DNA of 64,000 nt, taken from the NCBI GenBank assembly GCA_038503075.1, contig JBCAML010000008.1:930001-994000 (forward strand). Direction: 5' to 3'. This document shows, piece by piece, positions 10,758 to 21,227 of this stretch (positions are counted from its first letter, which is position 1; each line of letters starts with the position of its first letter). This DNA is from Gyromitra esculenta. Lineage: Eukaryota > Ascomycota > Pezizomycetes > Pezizales > Discinaceae. The position numbers and the translations under genes were made by a program. Under the pieces are notes generated by a model, which was not told the DNA's origin, did not search any database, and saw nothing but the letters and a program-made list of their open reading frames with translations.

Positions 10758-11170
10758 TTTCATGGATGGTTGTTTCGTTGATGGGTCAGGTACATGGGTA
10801 TATGGTCGTTGCGTTTTGATGTTTGTTCCTTGAGTTTCTATGGGTTTCCTATTGCAATAAGTCATGTCTTTGTCATCGAACGAGTTGGAATATGGTATAT
10901 AAGCGAAGGGATTTCCCCTCTTGTTATACTTTTCCTTCTTCTTTCTTTAAGCAACGTCTTCTATTGTCTACTCACTTGTATCTTACAATACAAAACTCGG
11001 TTATACCTCATAACCTCTCGCCGTCGCCGTCCTCAAGTCCTCTATACTTGAACACCTCGTAGAGCCTGTGGAATCCCGTGAACACTCTCGTCGCTTAGTT
11101 CCCTGTTCAAGTAGCACTGCTCATCTCGGGGGATACCTGAGAGCTTGACGGGAAACCTCGCCCCTTGAGA
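10758..11170 (+). repeat. 5' LTR, family A
   Basis: 413 bp, starting TTTCATGG and ending CCTTGAGA, so without the usual TG...CA ends. It has a TATA box TATATAA at 10896-10902 and the block AAGCAACGT at 10949-10957, near where transcription should start. Confidence 0.93.
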
Positions 11171-11172
11171 TT

Positions 11173-11181
11173 ACGTTGCTT
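11173..11181 (+). promoter_or_regulatory. Candidate self-priming primer-binding site
   Basis: ACGTTGCTT begins 2 nt after the 5' LTR, exactly where a primer-binding site belongs. It is the perfect complement of AAGCAACGT in the LTR, about 50 nt after the TATA box. No tRNA-like TGG start is seen. This matches the logic of Tf1-type self-priming, where the transcript's own 5' end folds onto the site. Inference from a 9-nt match. Confidence 0.55.
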
Positions 11182-11224
11182 CCTTATCCACACCCTCTAC
11201 ACCACTCCCCTTCACGCAGCAACA

Positions 11225-12472
11225 ATGAGTAACTCCACCCCCGCCCCTTGGACCTTCCCTACCTTTGAGAACTTCCAAGCCGCCGCCAATGCCGACCTTG
11301 CCTCCGCCTACGAAGAAGTTCGATCCCACTACTTACAAAGGGTCGAAAACCTCACCTATGCCGACCTGCAACTCGAAGAAGCCACTCAGGAGAAAAATAA
11401 CATGACGGCAAGATTCAACACTTGCCAGTCTCAATTACAGGCGGCCGAGGAAGAAATCGCCCGCCTCCGCAGCCTCGCCCCCCCTCCACCTGCGCCATCA
11501 CCACCACCACCTCCTGCACACACTCAAGGAGGCCGATCGGACAAAATGCCCGACCCAGACAAGTTTAACGGTTCTCGCGATAAACTCCCGGGTTTCGTAC
11601 TACAACTACGCTCGAAGCTCTCAGTTAACGCCGACCGCTTCTCCAATAGCAACAATATGATATTGTATGCTATCAGCCGTCTTGAGGGAGCTGCCCTCGA
11701 ACAGATCCGTCATTCAGTCCTCCCTGATGGAACCACCACCTGGAACTCCGCCGCCGACCTGATTACCGCCTTGGAAACAGCCTTCGGTGACCCTGACCCC
11801 CTCGGTACCGCCCGCCGCGAGCTACACCAACTTCGACAAGGCAAACGAGACTTCTCCGCATATCTTGCTGATTTCCAGCGCATCATGGGACGCCTCAATT
11901 ACGATGAGTCCGCTAAGAATGACGCTCTGGAATTTGGCATGTCGGACGAACTAAAAGAAGCGGTAGTAACTGTTGCCGACTTCCCCACCACCTTCACCTC
12001 CCTCTGCGCCTTCCTCCTCCGTTTAGATAACCGTATCCGAGCAAGAAAAGAGGAGAAGAAAAATGCTGCCCGTAATACTATGGGACAATTCGCCGCCCCC
12101 GCCGCCACCTCCACCGCTTTTACCCCTACCTCCTCCTCCTTCGACCCTGGAGGACTTGCCCCCATGGACCTCTCCTTTGGCCGCACCTCCACCTCTCGCC
12201 CTGCCCCTGAACAACGCTACGTTCAGATTAATGGAAGAAGAAAGCTGTCGCCCGAAGAAAAGACATGGAGACAGACCAACAACCGCTGTCTGTTCTGTGC
12301 AGGAGAGGGACATATCTTCTCCAACTGCCCTTCGGCCTCCAAGCGCCCCGCCATGAGGGGAGCCGTTACCAATGCCGCTGCCGCTCCTCCCGCTCCCTCT
12401 GTTTTTCCACCCCCTCTGCCACCACGTTTTTCTGCCTTCGATGCAGCAGACTCAGTTGAGTCTTTAAACTAG
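11225..12472 (+). CDS. Gag protein of the gypsy element
   Basis: Structural capsid/nucleocapsid protein, 415 aa from the ATG at 11225 (MSNSTPAPW). An in-frame ATG at 11165 lies at the LTR edge and is a less likely start. A coiled-coil-like stretch (about residues 30-80) and a Pro-rich linker precede the capsid-like domain (KMPDPDKFNGSRDKLPGF onward). Near the C-terminus is one zinc knuckle of CX2CX4HX4C type (CLFCAGEGHIFSNC). The stop TAG at 12470-12472 directly follows the slippery heptamer TTTAAAC. The frame is intact. Confidence 0.92.
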   Translation: MSNSTPAPWTFPTFENFQAAANADLASAYEEVRSHYLQRVENLTYADLQLEEATQEKNNMTARFNTCQSQLQAAEEEIARLRSLAPPPPAPSPPPPPAHTQGGRSDKMPDPDKFNGSRDKLPGFVLQLRSKLSVNADRFSNSNNMILYAISRLEGAALEQIRHSVLPDGTTTWNSAADLITALETAFGDPDPLGTARRELHQLRQGKRDFSAYLADFQRIMGRLNYDESAKNDALEFGMSDELKEAVVTVADFPTTFTSLCAFLLRLDNRIRARKEEKKNAARNTMGQFAAPAATSTAFTPTSSSFDPGGLAPMDLSFGRTSTSRPAPEQRYVQINGRRKLSPEEKTWRQTNNRCLFCAGEGHIFSNCPSASKRPAMRGAVTNAAAAPPAPSVFPPPLPPRFSAFDAADSVESLN

Positions 12473-12507
12473 TTCAACCAGAGTCGCCTTGTGACCCTGC
12501 TCTGGTT
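12463..12507 (+). promoter_or_regulatory. -1 programmed ribosomal frameshift signal, gag to pol
   Basis: Slippery heptamer T TTA AAC at 12463-12469 in the gag reading frame, next to the gag stop TAG. After a 6-nt spacer there is a perfect 8-bp stem, AACCAGAG (12476-12483) with CTCTGGTT (12500-12507), and a 16-nt loop. Slipping back one base enters the pol frame, which is open from 12469 without a stop. The layout is that of a classical -1 frameshift site. Confidence 0.85.
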
Positions 12508-15500
12508 TCTTTTTCTCCTTTGTCAGCGTTCTCTATTTCTGGGTTCTCAGTGTTGGATGTGTGTGTGGAGGATAATTTGGATGGGGAACATTTCGTAGTC
12601 TCATGTAGCCTTTCCCACCAAAATAAAGTTATAAAAACACACGCACTTCTTGACACTGGAGCCTCAGGGTTCGCTTTCATTGATGAAAACTTTGTGCGTC
12701 ACCATTCCCTACCATTATCTCCCCTTAAAACCCCTCGTCAATTAGAAGTCATTGACGGTCGAACAATTGCCTCGGGAGATATCACCAACCTTTGTCACTT
12801 GGAGCTTTCTATTCAACAACATAATGAAAAAGCTCCCTTCTTCGTCACCAAGCTAGGACATTACCCCCTAGTGCTCGGTATCCCGTGGATGAATCTCCAC
12901 GACGTCCACCTACAATTCGCCAATAAAAGCATTGAATTCAACTCTGAGTTCTGCACCACCCACTGTGCTCCCAAACAACCTATTGTTTCCGTCGCCGCCA
13001 TCCCACCTCCAGTTAAGCTTAACGCCGCCTTTATTGGTGCCGCCAGTTTCCGCATGCTTGCCAGGAAAAGGGGTATTCAAGTTTATTCGATGTCTCTATA
13101 TGAAATAAACAAGGTCCTCGATAGTAAAACCACTAAAGAGGAATGGAGACAAAGAATACCCGCTGAGTATCACAAGTACCTGGACATGTTCGACAAGACT
13201 AAAGCTCAAGGACTCCCCCCTCGCCGACCCTATGATCATAAAATCACTCTGCAAGAAGGCAAAGAGCCACCATTCGGACCTCTCTATGGCATGTCTCGCG
13301 ACGAACTCCTAGTCTTGAAGAAATACATCGAAGACAATCTGGAGAAAGGCTTTATTGGTGCAAGTTCCTCTTCTGCCGGCTCCCCAGTCCTCTTCGCTGC
13401 CAAACCTGACGGATCCCTTCGTCTGTGTGTGGACTACCGTGGCCTCAATGCTCTCACCGTAAAGGACCGTTATACCTCCCCCCTGATCAAGGAAACATTG
13501 GACCGACTTGCGAAAGCCCAATGGTACTCGAAACTTGACCTTCGTGACGGCTTTCATCAGATCCGCATTGCTGAAGGAGAAGAATGGAAAACTGCCTTCC
13601 GAACCCGATATGGCCTGTATGAGTATATGGTAATGCCATTCGGCCTTACCAACGCCCCCGGCACATTCCAGCGATTCGTAAACGATTCCCTCCGAGAATA
13701 CCTAGATCTTTTCTGTACTGCTTACCTTGACGATATCTTAATCTATAGCGATACTCTCTCCGAGCATAAAGTACATGTCAGACAAGTCCTCGATGCACTC
13801 AAAGCCAATAATATCCTTCTCAAACCCGAGAAGTGCGAGTTCCATGTACAATCCATCAAATACCTCGGCCTAATATTAACCCCCGAAGGTATAAAAATGG
13901 ACGATGATAAACTCAAAGCCGTCCGGGATTGGAATCGCCCAAAGTCAATCAAAGACGTACAAGCCTTCCTTGGTTTCGCAAATTTCTACCGACGATTCAT
14001 CCTAGGGTTCTCCCGATTAGCTGCCCCCCTTACTGCTTTTACAAGAAAGGGTGTTGTCTTTGAATGGACAGTCGAAGCGGAACTCGCATTTGAAGCCCTG
14101 AAGAATGCCTTTACTAAGGCCCCTGTTCTCATCCACTTCGACCCTCGAAAGAAAATCTTCGTGGAATCCGATGCTTCTGACTTCGTCTCCGGCGGTGTCC
14201 TCTCCCAACTTGACGATAACGGCGTACTTCATCCTGTAGCCTTCTTCTCCAAGAAGCATTCACCAGCTGAATGCAACTACGAGATTTATGATAAGGAACT
14301 TCTCGCTATTATACGCTGTTTCGAGGAATGGAGACCAGAGCTTGAAGGATCTGAACTACCCATCTCAGTTATTACTGATCATAAGAACTTGGAATATTTC
14401 ATGACCACCAAGCAACTTAATCGAAGACAAGTCAGATGGGCTGAATACCTCTCGCGTTTTGACTTCGTCATTACTTATAGACCAGGAGTACAAGGAGGAA
14501 AACCGGTGTAACGGGGGTAGTCCTACTGCTCTGTAGTGGGAATAGGTATAGGAATGCGGCCGTTGCAAATACTAAATCAGGTTGAGATGTTAAGAGTACT
14601 TCGTGCAAGATACTCAATAATCTTAAGGGCTCTACTCGGTAGTATTCTGTCTGATGAGACTGGGAAGAAGAGCAACAGGTGTCGGGGTCATGCACTATCT
14701 TTATAGTGCTGCTGACTCGCCGTCCTCTTTCTGTTCTACTCTGCTGGGGGCCCGTCGAGACCCTGAGAACATGCCAAGATATTGCGAGCGGGACACCTCA
14801 GGATTCAGCTAATGATCACTTCGGCGCTCTCCGACACTCCTCGGTTGTTCTGTCCAGTTAGACCTTCTTGATCCGCCAGCTGCATGCCATGCCTATGCTG
14901 GATGTAGGAATCGGCGCTGATCAGTCTACTGTTGCATGTGAGGTGTCCTGCACTTAATAGATTCCCTATTGCCGCACCAGTGGCTCTGGGCCGCTAGTAT
15001 ATGCATAGATGGATTGGAAACGCCACCACAGGAGCTTCCTGTGTTTGGTATCACCGGGGATATATCATTGGCTCATCAACTAATGTTATTCTCACTGGTT
15101 CCACTCCATCGGTACAGCAAGGTAGCAGGTATCCTCTAACATGTGGTAGCTACACCACTCATGCTGATCCTTACTACCTCTCTGCTTGCCCGGTGCTATT
15201 ATGCTTCACTGCAGGTAACGGTATTGTAGATCCGTTACAACCGGACGCACTGACTCGGAGATCAGGAGATCTCCCTGAAGAAGGGGATGAAAGACTAAAA
15301 CACCAACACCAAGTAGTCTTGAAGGAGAAAAACGTTGATCCTAAGCTGAGTTTGTTTTCGGGTTCTTTATCAAATGAACCCGCTGAATTGGATGCCTCCC
15401 TCGATACGTTAATGAATCATGGATATAATGCTGACCCGTTCCCACAAAAAATCCTTCTAGCACTTAGAAATGGTGAACGACAATCCAAAGAAATCACCCT

Positions 15501-16887
15501 AGGTGATTGTACTGAAGTCGGCGACCGCCTTTATTACCGGCAAAAACTCTATATCCCTGATCATGACCCTCTCCGCCTCCTCATTCTACAACGACACCAT
15601 GACGCCCCCTCTGCTGGCCACCCAGGACGTGAAAAATCCTTCGAACTCATTTCAAGGCACTTTTATTGGCCAAAGATGAGAGAATATATTGGCCGTTATA
15701 CGCGAAACTGTCATACCTGTCGACAAGCTAAACCAAGTACCCTCGGTACTCATGGCGTCCTAAAACCACTCCCAATCCCTAATTGCCCCTGGGAAGAACT
15801 ATCAATGGACTTCGTCACCGGTCTCCCAGAATCCAACGGCTTTGATGCTATCATGGTTGTGGTAGACCGACTCTCGAAGATGCGGCACCTTATCCCGTGC
15901 AATACAACCGTCAACGCCGAGCAGACTGCCGAACTGTACCTCCAAAATGTTTGGAAACTTCATGGACTCCCTTCCTATCTTACCTCCGATAGGGGAACAC
16001 AGTTTACCGCGAAGTTTTGGAAGCACCTCTGCCAACGTTTGAATATTGCCGCCCGTATGTCTACCTCCTTTCACCCAGAAACTGATGGACAAACCGAACG
16101 CCTTAATGCGGTGATGGAACAATATCTTCGTTGTTATGTATCCTACCAACAGGACGATTGGTCTAAGTGGCTACCCATTGCTGAGTTCGCTGCCAACAAC
16201 CAAGAATCTACCAGTACCAAGGCCACCCCCTTCTTCGCGAATTATGGCTATCACCCTCGCTTTGATACCTCAATCATCTCTAACGACCGTTCCCCTCAGA
16301 CCCTCGATGCTAATGACTTCGCTTCAAAAATGGAAGAACTTAGGGACTTCCTCCGAATACAGATGAAAACGGCCCAGGATATCTTCGAGTCCAGTACAAA
16401 CCGGTACCGTACCCCTGCTCCATCGTTTGAGGAAAAAGATGAAGTGTTTGTATCAATGAAGAACATGAGGACAACGCGAAATTCGAGGAAGTTAGATTGG
16501 AAATGGAGTGGCCCATTCCAGGTGAAGCGTGTTATCTCAGCCTATGCCTATGAGATTGATCTCCCAAGTTCGATGAAGTACCATCCTGTATTTCACGTCT
16601 CGTTGATTAGAGCAGCTCCCGTCGACCCCCTTCCAGGCCAAATTATTGTACCGCCCCCACCAGTTCAGGTTAACGATCACGAGGAATACCTTGTCGAAAG
16701 TATTCTAGATTCCCGTTTACGTCGCGGAAAACTTCAATACCTAGTCGAGTGGACTGGCTATGCACTACCCACTTGGGAACCCGCCGAGTACCATGAAGAG
16801 ACAGAAGCAGTAGATTCATTTCACCGACAATATCCAGATAAACCGAAGGAAGGATTGGTTAGTGTTCGCAGGAGCTCACGGCTATGA
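12469..16887 (+). pseudogene. Pol polyprotein of the gypsy element, split by a solo LTR
   Basis: Reverse-transcribes and integrates the element. In order: aspartic protease (LLDTGASGFAF), reverse transcriptase (CVDYRGLN, LDLRDGFHQI and the catalytic YLDD), RNase H (VESDASDFVSGG), integrase HHCC zinc domain, integrase core (MDFVTGLP, SDRGTQF, TDGQTERLN) and a C-terminal chromodomain (EYLVESILDSR through YLVEWTGYALPTWEP). The first part ends in a stop at 14511 because a solo LTR (14507-15239) lies between RNase H and the integrase zinc domain. LTR plus duplication is 738 bp, a multiple of three, so the downstream part is in the same frame. There is no ATG at the pol start; expression needs the frameshift signal. 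Non-functional as it stands. Confidence 0.93.
14507..15239 (+). mobile_element. Nested solo LTR, third family, in pol
   Basis: 733 bp starting TGTAACGG and ending CCGTTACA (canonical TG...CA, 8-bp inverted ends), flanked by ACCGG at 14502-14506 and 15240-15244. Removing it with one duplication restores the pol frame. Orientation is uncertain. Sequence is unrelated to LTR families A and B. Confidence 0.92.
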
Positions 16888-16898
16888 GGGGGGGCTAC

Positions 16899-17311
16899 TT
16901 TCATGGATGGTTGTTTCGTTGATGGGTCGGGTACATGGGTATATGGTCGTTGCGTTTTGATGTTTGTTCCTTGAGTTTCTATGGGTTTCCTATTGCAATA
17001 AGTCATGTCTTTGTCATCGAAAGAGTTGGAACGTGGTATATAAGCGAAGGGTTTTCCCCTCTTGTTGTACTTTTCCTTCTTCTTTCCCTAAGCAACGTCT
17101 TCTATTGTTCACCCATTTGTATCCTAAAATACAAACCTCGGTTATACTTCATAACCCCTCGCCGTCGCCGTCCTCAAGTCCTCTATACTTGAACACCTTG
17201 TAGAGCCTGTGGAATCTCGTAAACACTCTTGTCGCTTAGTTTCCTATTCAAGTAGCACTGCTCATCTCGGGGGATACCTGAGAGCTTGACGGGAAACCTC
17301 GCCCCTTGAGA
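16899..17311 (+). repeat. 3' LTR, family A
   Basis: 413 bp with the same ends as the 5' LTR and about 94% identity. It is followed by the target duplication TGAAA. Confidence 0.93.
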
Positions 17312-17871
17312 TGAAAAAGGCTGTGGAAGACTGGTCAATAGCGAGTCATTTTTCTAACTATATTCCCTGGAAAGACCAAACCTGAGCCGACTACAGATGT
17401 ACAGAAAAAAGTGCAAATAATCAATGCCCTTGGCGAATTTATGTGATTTTGAACCGAGAAGAAGAGATCGAAGTACAAAAAACAATCACCCAACACACTT
17501 TTGCACGTGCCGAGCAGAGCCTACGAAGTATTGCCAATACTCAATCATAGTTGCACAGAGTCGTACCTGAACACCTTTTTGTTACAAGAGAAACAAAAAT
17601 TCGGGAAATTACTGAGTGTATGAAGGTCCACTATGGTGTACAAGTCAGTAAAGAGGCAGAAAGATTAACCCAAGCAACATTAATCGGCGACCGAATTGAA
17701 CACCAAAGCAAGCAATACAAAAAAATTTCTGCCTACCTTGCCCTTTTACACACCAAAAATTCTGAGATTATTACCAACCTCAATACAATGTACGATCCTG
17801 AAACAGAAATTAATACCTTTCAACACATATTTATATGCCCACTACAATCTCAGTCTTCCTTTATACACATG

Positions 17872-18751
17872 TCTCAAGGAGCAAGGTTTCGTCAAGCCCT
17901 TTGGTATCCCCAAAGGTGAGCAGTGCTACCTGAACAAAAACTAGCAACGGAAGTTTGGACGATGATTCCACAGGCTCTACGATGGATGAAAGTTTATGAC
18001 TTTGACAGCGAAACTACGTTGATGTAGTGGCGTGATAATTGCGAGAAGTATCACGGAGGCGGCGAAGGATCTTTTGTTTCACAGATGGAACCTGGTAATG
18101 GGTTAGGACGAAGGGACTGGTGTTTACAGAGAATTTCCTTGGGTATAATGGCTTTGTTGTTCGGTTACGTTTCGGTTGTTGTCGGGTTGTTGGCTTGTGT
18201 TACGGGAAAGCGGGGTATTTAAGTGAAGGATTTTAATCGTCTTTGTACTCTTTTCTCTTCTTTCCTTAAGCAACGTTCTCGTTTACCTTCTCTTGTAACT
18301 ATCGAAATACTATCTCGGTTCTCCCTCAGAACCCTCGCTGTCGCTGCCCACTCCGCTGCACGTATCTCGCCTTGAGATAGACCCCTCGTAGAACTTGTAG
18401 AAACACTGCACTCCTCAAACATGTTAGCACCTCGCTTAAGTAGCACTGCTCACCTTCAGGAATACTGAAGGGCTTAACGAGGGACTGAACCGTGAGATTT
18501 TGAGGGAATCCTGACTTGTATTTGTAGGACACAAGTAGAGTGACGATAGAAGACGTTGCTTAAAGAAAGAAGAAGGAAAAGTACAACAAGAGGGGAAATC
18601 ACTTCACTTATATACCAAAATTCCAACTCTTTCGATGACAAAAGTATGACTCATTGCAACGGAAACCCAAAGAAACACAAAGAACAATAGTGAAACGCGA
18701 CAACCATGTACCCATGTACCTAACCGACCAACGAAACAACCATCCATGAAA
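17872..18751 (-). mobile_element. Reversed solo LTR, family A, interrupted
   Basis: Reads TCTCAAGG to CCATGAAA on the plus strand, the reverse complement of family A ends, with target duplication ACATG (17867-17871 and 18752-18756). It splits the MULE transposase just before the first catalytic Asp motif. A family B solo LTR sits inside. Without that, it is about 454 bp and clearly diverged from the LTRs of the gypsy element. Confidence 0.9.
18077..18497 (+). mobile_element. Solo LTR, family B (copy 2), nested in family A LTR
   Basis: 421 bp, TTTCACAG to CCGTGAGA, with target duplication TTTTG (18072-18076 and 18498-18502). Clearly similar to the copy at 9026-9450 over its whole length, with small gaps. 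Confidence 0.9.
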
Positions 18752-20346
18752 ACATGAGAAAGTTTATGGCAGTTGATGGCACATTCCTTAAAGCAAGATT
18801 TATTCAGACACTACTTTTGGCGGTCGGTATTGATGGAAACGGGAAAAATCTTTTGTTAGCTTGGGCAATTGTTGAGAGCGAAAACACATCATCTTGGACA
18901 TGGTTTTTGAATCTTCTCAAACAAGCAATTCCTGAAGCCTTATGTATGACGTTGATAAGTGATCGGGATAAAGGATTGCTTGCAGCAGACGAGGTATTAG
19001 GAGGAGGTGTAAATCGCTTAGTTTGTTGTTTTCATTTAAAAGCAAATTTTTATAAGCAGTATTCTCGTACTTTGGAGGCCTACTTTTGGCCTATCGCAAA
19101 CTCAAAAACAGTCGAAAGCTGCCTGCAGAATTTAAATATTCTTCGCCAACTCAACCCCAGCGCTGCCGAGTACTTGACGAAAATCGGTCACTCTTTGTGG
19201 GTAACAACATACTATAAAGGTCAATTTTTTGGGCACAAAACATTAAATGTTGTTGAATCGATGAATAAAGTCCTCAAAGGTGATCGAGAATTGTCAATTC
19301 TGGACTTACTTTCTGAGATTTGGCATTATACAATAGAAAAACGCTTTGAACGCTTTACTGAAGCCTGTCGCCTTCAAACCCTTGGGCAACAACTACATAC
19401 AGACTTTTGTTTGCAAAAACTTCAGCAAAATCGCGAATGGGCATTTCGAAATGAAGTTCGCATGTCATCACGGACCACAGGAATTGTGCTGCAACCAAAG
19501 ACTGCTGGCGATAGTGGAGTTGCTGGGTATAATTCATATGTTGTTGATCTCGCAAATCGCATATGTAGTTGTGGGCACTTTCAAGAAAACGGTATTCCGT
19601 GTGGTCATGCTTTTGCATGTATATATGCTATTGGCGAGGTACCAAGACAGTATGTGCCCGAGGTTTTTACTGTAGCTGCTTGGAAAGCTACATATGTGTG
19701 GAAGCTTTCTCCTATTTCATTGAACGAGATTTTTCCGTTTGAAAGTATCTTGGATATTTGCTACCCGCCAATAAAAGAGAGAGCACCTATGGGCCGTCCT
19801 CAGATTGTGAGAAAGGTGGTCGGAGGTCAAAGGAAAAAAACTGCGATTGCCCTAGCCAGGTTTCAAGGTACAGAGGCACCACCTAGGCGGGGGAAAGGTA
19901 GCCAATCCTGTCGAATATGTGGTCAATATGGGCATAACCGGGCTACCTGTACTGTAAATATAGATATATAGCGAGGTTGTGTGTAGCAGGATAAAATTCT
20001 GTACTAAAATTAATAATTTATTCTTTTTAACTATATCAAAACAACTGAATATGAGTGATATCTCGTGAATCTCACCAAACAAATTCAGAGCGAAACCGTC
20101 TGTGCACAACCTTAAATCTCACCAACATGTTAGACTTTTTGCCTTCAAAAATTGCCAGCTCCTCGCTCGCGCGAGAGCCTCCTTTGCATAAGTCCCCTAT
20201 GCACTCGTGCCTCGGCAGGGGGCTTATTGCCGTCGGCTCTCTTGCTCGCTCGATCAAAATATCAAAAATACTCCGGAATTATTCGATCCCGTTCAGTTTT
20301 GGGTGTGTGTGTGAGGTCTGTGAGGTGAGGTGTGGTGGGGTAAAGC

Positions 20347-20447
20347 CATGTCTCAAGCGAGGTTCCAGAATCTGCTGGTATTGCTTAGGGCGGGCTGGTA
20401 TCGAAAAGGTGGCTCGCCAAGATGCCTGGTATTGAAGAGGTTTTCTC
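20347..20447 (-). repeat. MULE right terminal inverted repeat
   Basis: Reverse complement of the left repeat with a few substitutions. Its outer end GGTTTTCTC is followed directly by the target duplication CTCCACTAAT. Confidence 0.92.
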
Positions 20448-20457
20448 CTCCACTAAT

Positions 20458-21227
20458 TGACCTCTAATGCCCTACATCATTTTCTGCACGTTGCTTTAAG
20501 CCCATGTCCGTTTTGTGACTCTAAGTTCCAAGCGATCATTATTTTATCTTAACCCGCACTCGGATAAGGTTGTCGGTGATTGTTGGTGCGATTGAGGCTG
20601 AGCCCGCGTGTTATAAAATTACGCTAGTCTGACTTTCTTTTTTTCAAGGCTTGGGATGTGTCTTCGACACATTCGCCATTTCCGGTTTGGCTCGCCGCTT
20701 CATGCGGACCGATGCACGAACTGGCACTCATAGAATCGGGGTTGGGGGTCTGCCGAACAGGGGTTTTCTGTATGGTGTGGCAACAACCAGACTAAACTTC
20801 CATACCAAGAACCCCTGTTCGGCATCCCCCCCATTCGGCATACCCCCATTCACGACTCTTCATGCTCAACCTCCTCGATGACTCCTTCATGGCAATGAAG
20901 AGTCATTGCAAAGATCTGCGCTAGTCTGGTGGCTGTAGGGTTGTCAACCACCTGACTACGTGCTACACAGTTTTGGAGCAACGTGTTTTCGACGCGACTT
21001 CGAAAGATAAGAACCCGTGTGGCTACTCCAGAGAGAAGGTTTGCTATTCCTTCATAAACAAGGCCTCCCAACGTGTTTTCCGTCTTCCTCCTTCATTGTG
21101 GATCTGTTCACCAAGTTACCTACAATTTTACCCACCTATAGTTTCTTTTCATTGAAAATTGCTCCTAATCCTTCTGGTATACCGGCAATATCCAGTCAAT
21201 CCAAATTTACGTTTTGCGAAAATCGCT
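20458..21227. other. Upstream region of the PARP gene
   Basis: No gene seen. It contains the inverted-repeat hairpin at 20744-20830 and presumably the PARP promoter and 5' leader. Confidence 0.5.
20744..20830. repeat. Large imperfect hairpin
   Basis: Two arms of about 31 nt (20744-20775 and 20800-20830) with the shared core TGCCGAACAGGGGTT pair around a loop of about 24 nt. A further partial copy of the right arm (ATTCGGCATACCCCC) follows. It could be a foldback element. Confidence 0.75.

Larger units (their letters stand above)
10758..17311 (+). mobile_element. Ty3/gypsy chromovirus-type LTR retrotransposon
   Basis: Complete element of 6554 bp with 413-bp LTRs, gag, pol (protease, reverse transcriptase, RNase H, integrase, chromodomain) and a polypurine tract (GAGGGGGGG, 16886-16894) just ahead of the 3' LTR. 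The target duplication TGAAA lies at 10753-10757 and 17312-17316. It sits inside the N-terminal coding part of the MULE transposase. It is broken by a 733-bp solo LTR in pol. The two LTRs differ at 23 positions by my count, 19 of them transitions, so it is not a recent insertion and may have been mutated by a RIP-like process. Confidence 0.95.
17312..19971 (+). pseudogene. MULE transposase, interrupted and decayed
   Basis: Cut-and-paste transposase. The N-terminal FAR1-like/WRKY-GCM1-type part starts left of the gypsy element and resumes at 17312 (KKAVEDWSIASHF, CPWRIYV, then a long spacer to VTRETKIREI). It holds two in-frame stops, TGA 17383-17385 and TAG 17548-17550. The catalytic part resumes at 18757 after the nested LTRs. 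It contains the DDE residues in MAVDGTFLKARF, TLISDRDKG and LNVVESMNKV, a SWIM zinc finger (CSCGHFQENGIPCGH) and a terminal zinc knuckle (CRICGQYGHNRATC). The catalytic exon is intact, but the gene cannot give a full protein. Confidence 0.92.
10416..20447 (+). mobile_element. Mutator-like element (MULE), carrying nested insertions
   Basis: The ends are 101-bp terminal inverted repeats (10416-10516 and 20347-20447) with outer tip GAGAAAACC and about 90% identity by eye. A 10-bp target duplication CTCCACTAAT (10406-10415 and 20448-20457) flanks them, as expected for Mutator. After subtracting the nested gypsy element and the nested LTRs with their duplications, the element is about 2.6 kb, enough for one transposase gene. 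DNA between the transposase stop (19971) and the right TIR holds no gene. Confidence 0.93.
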
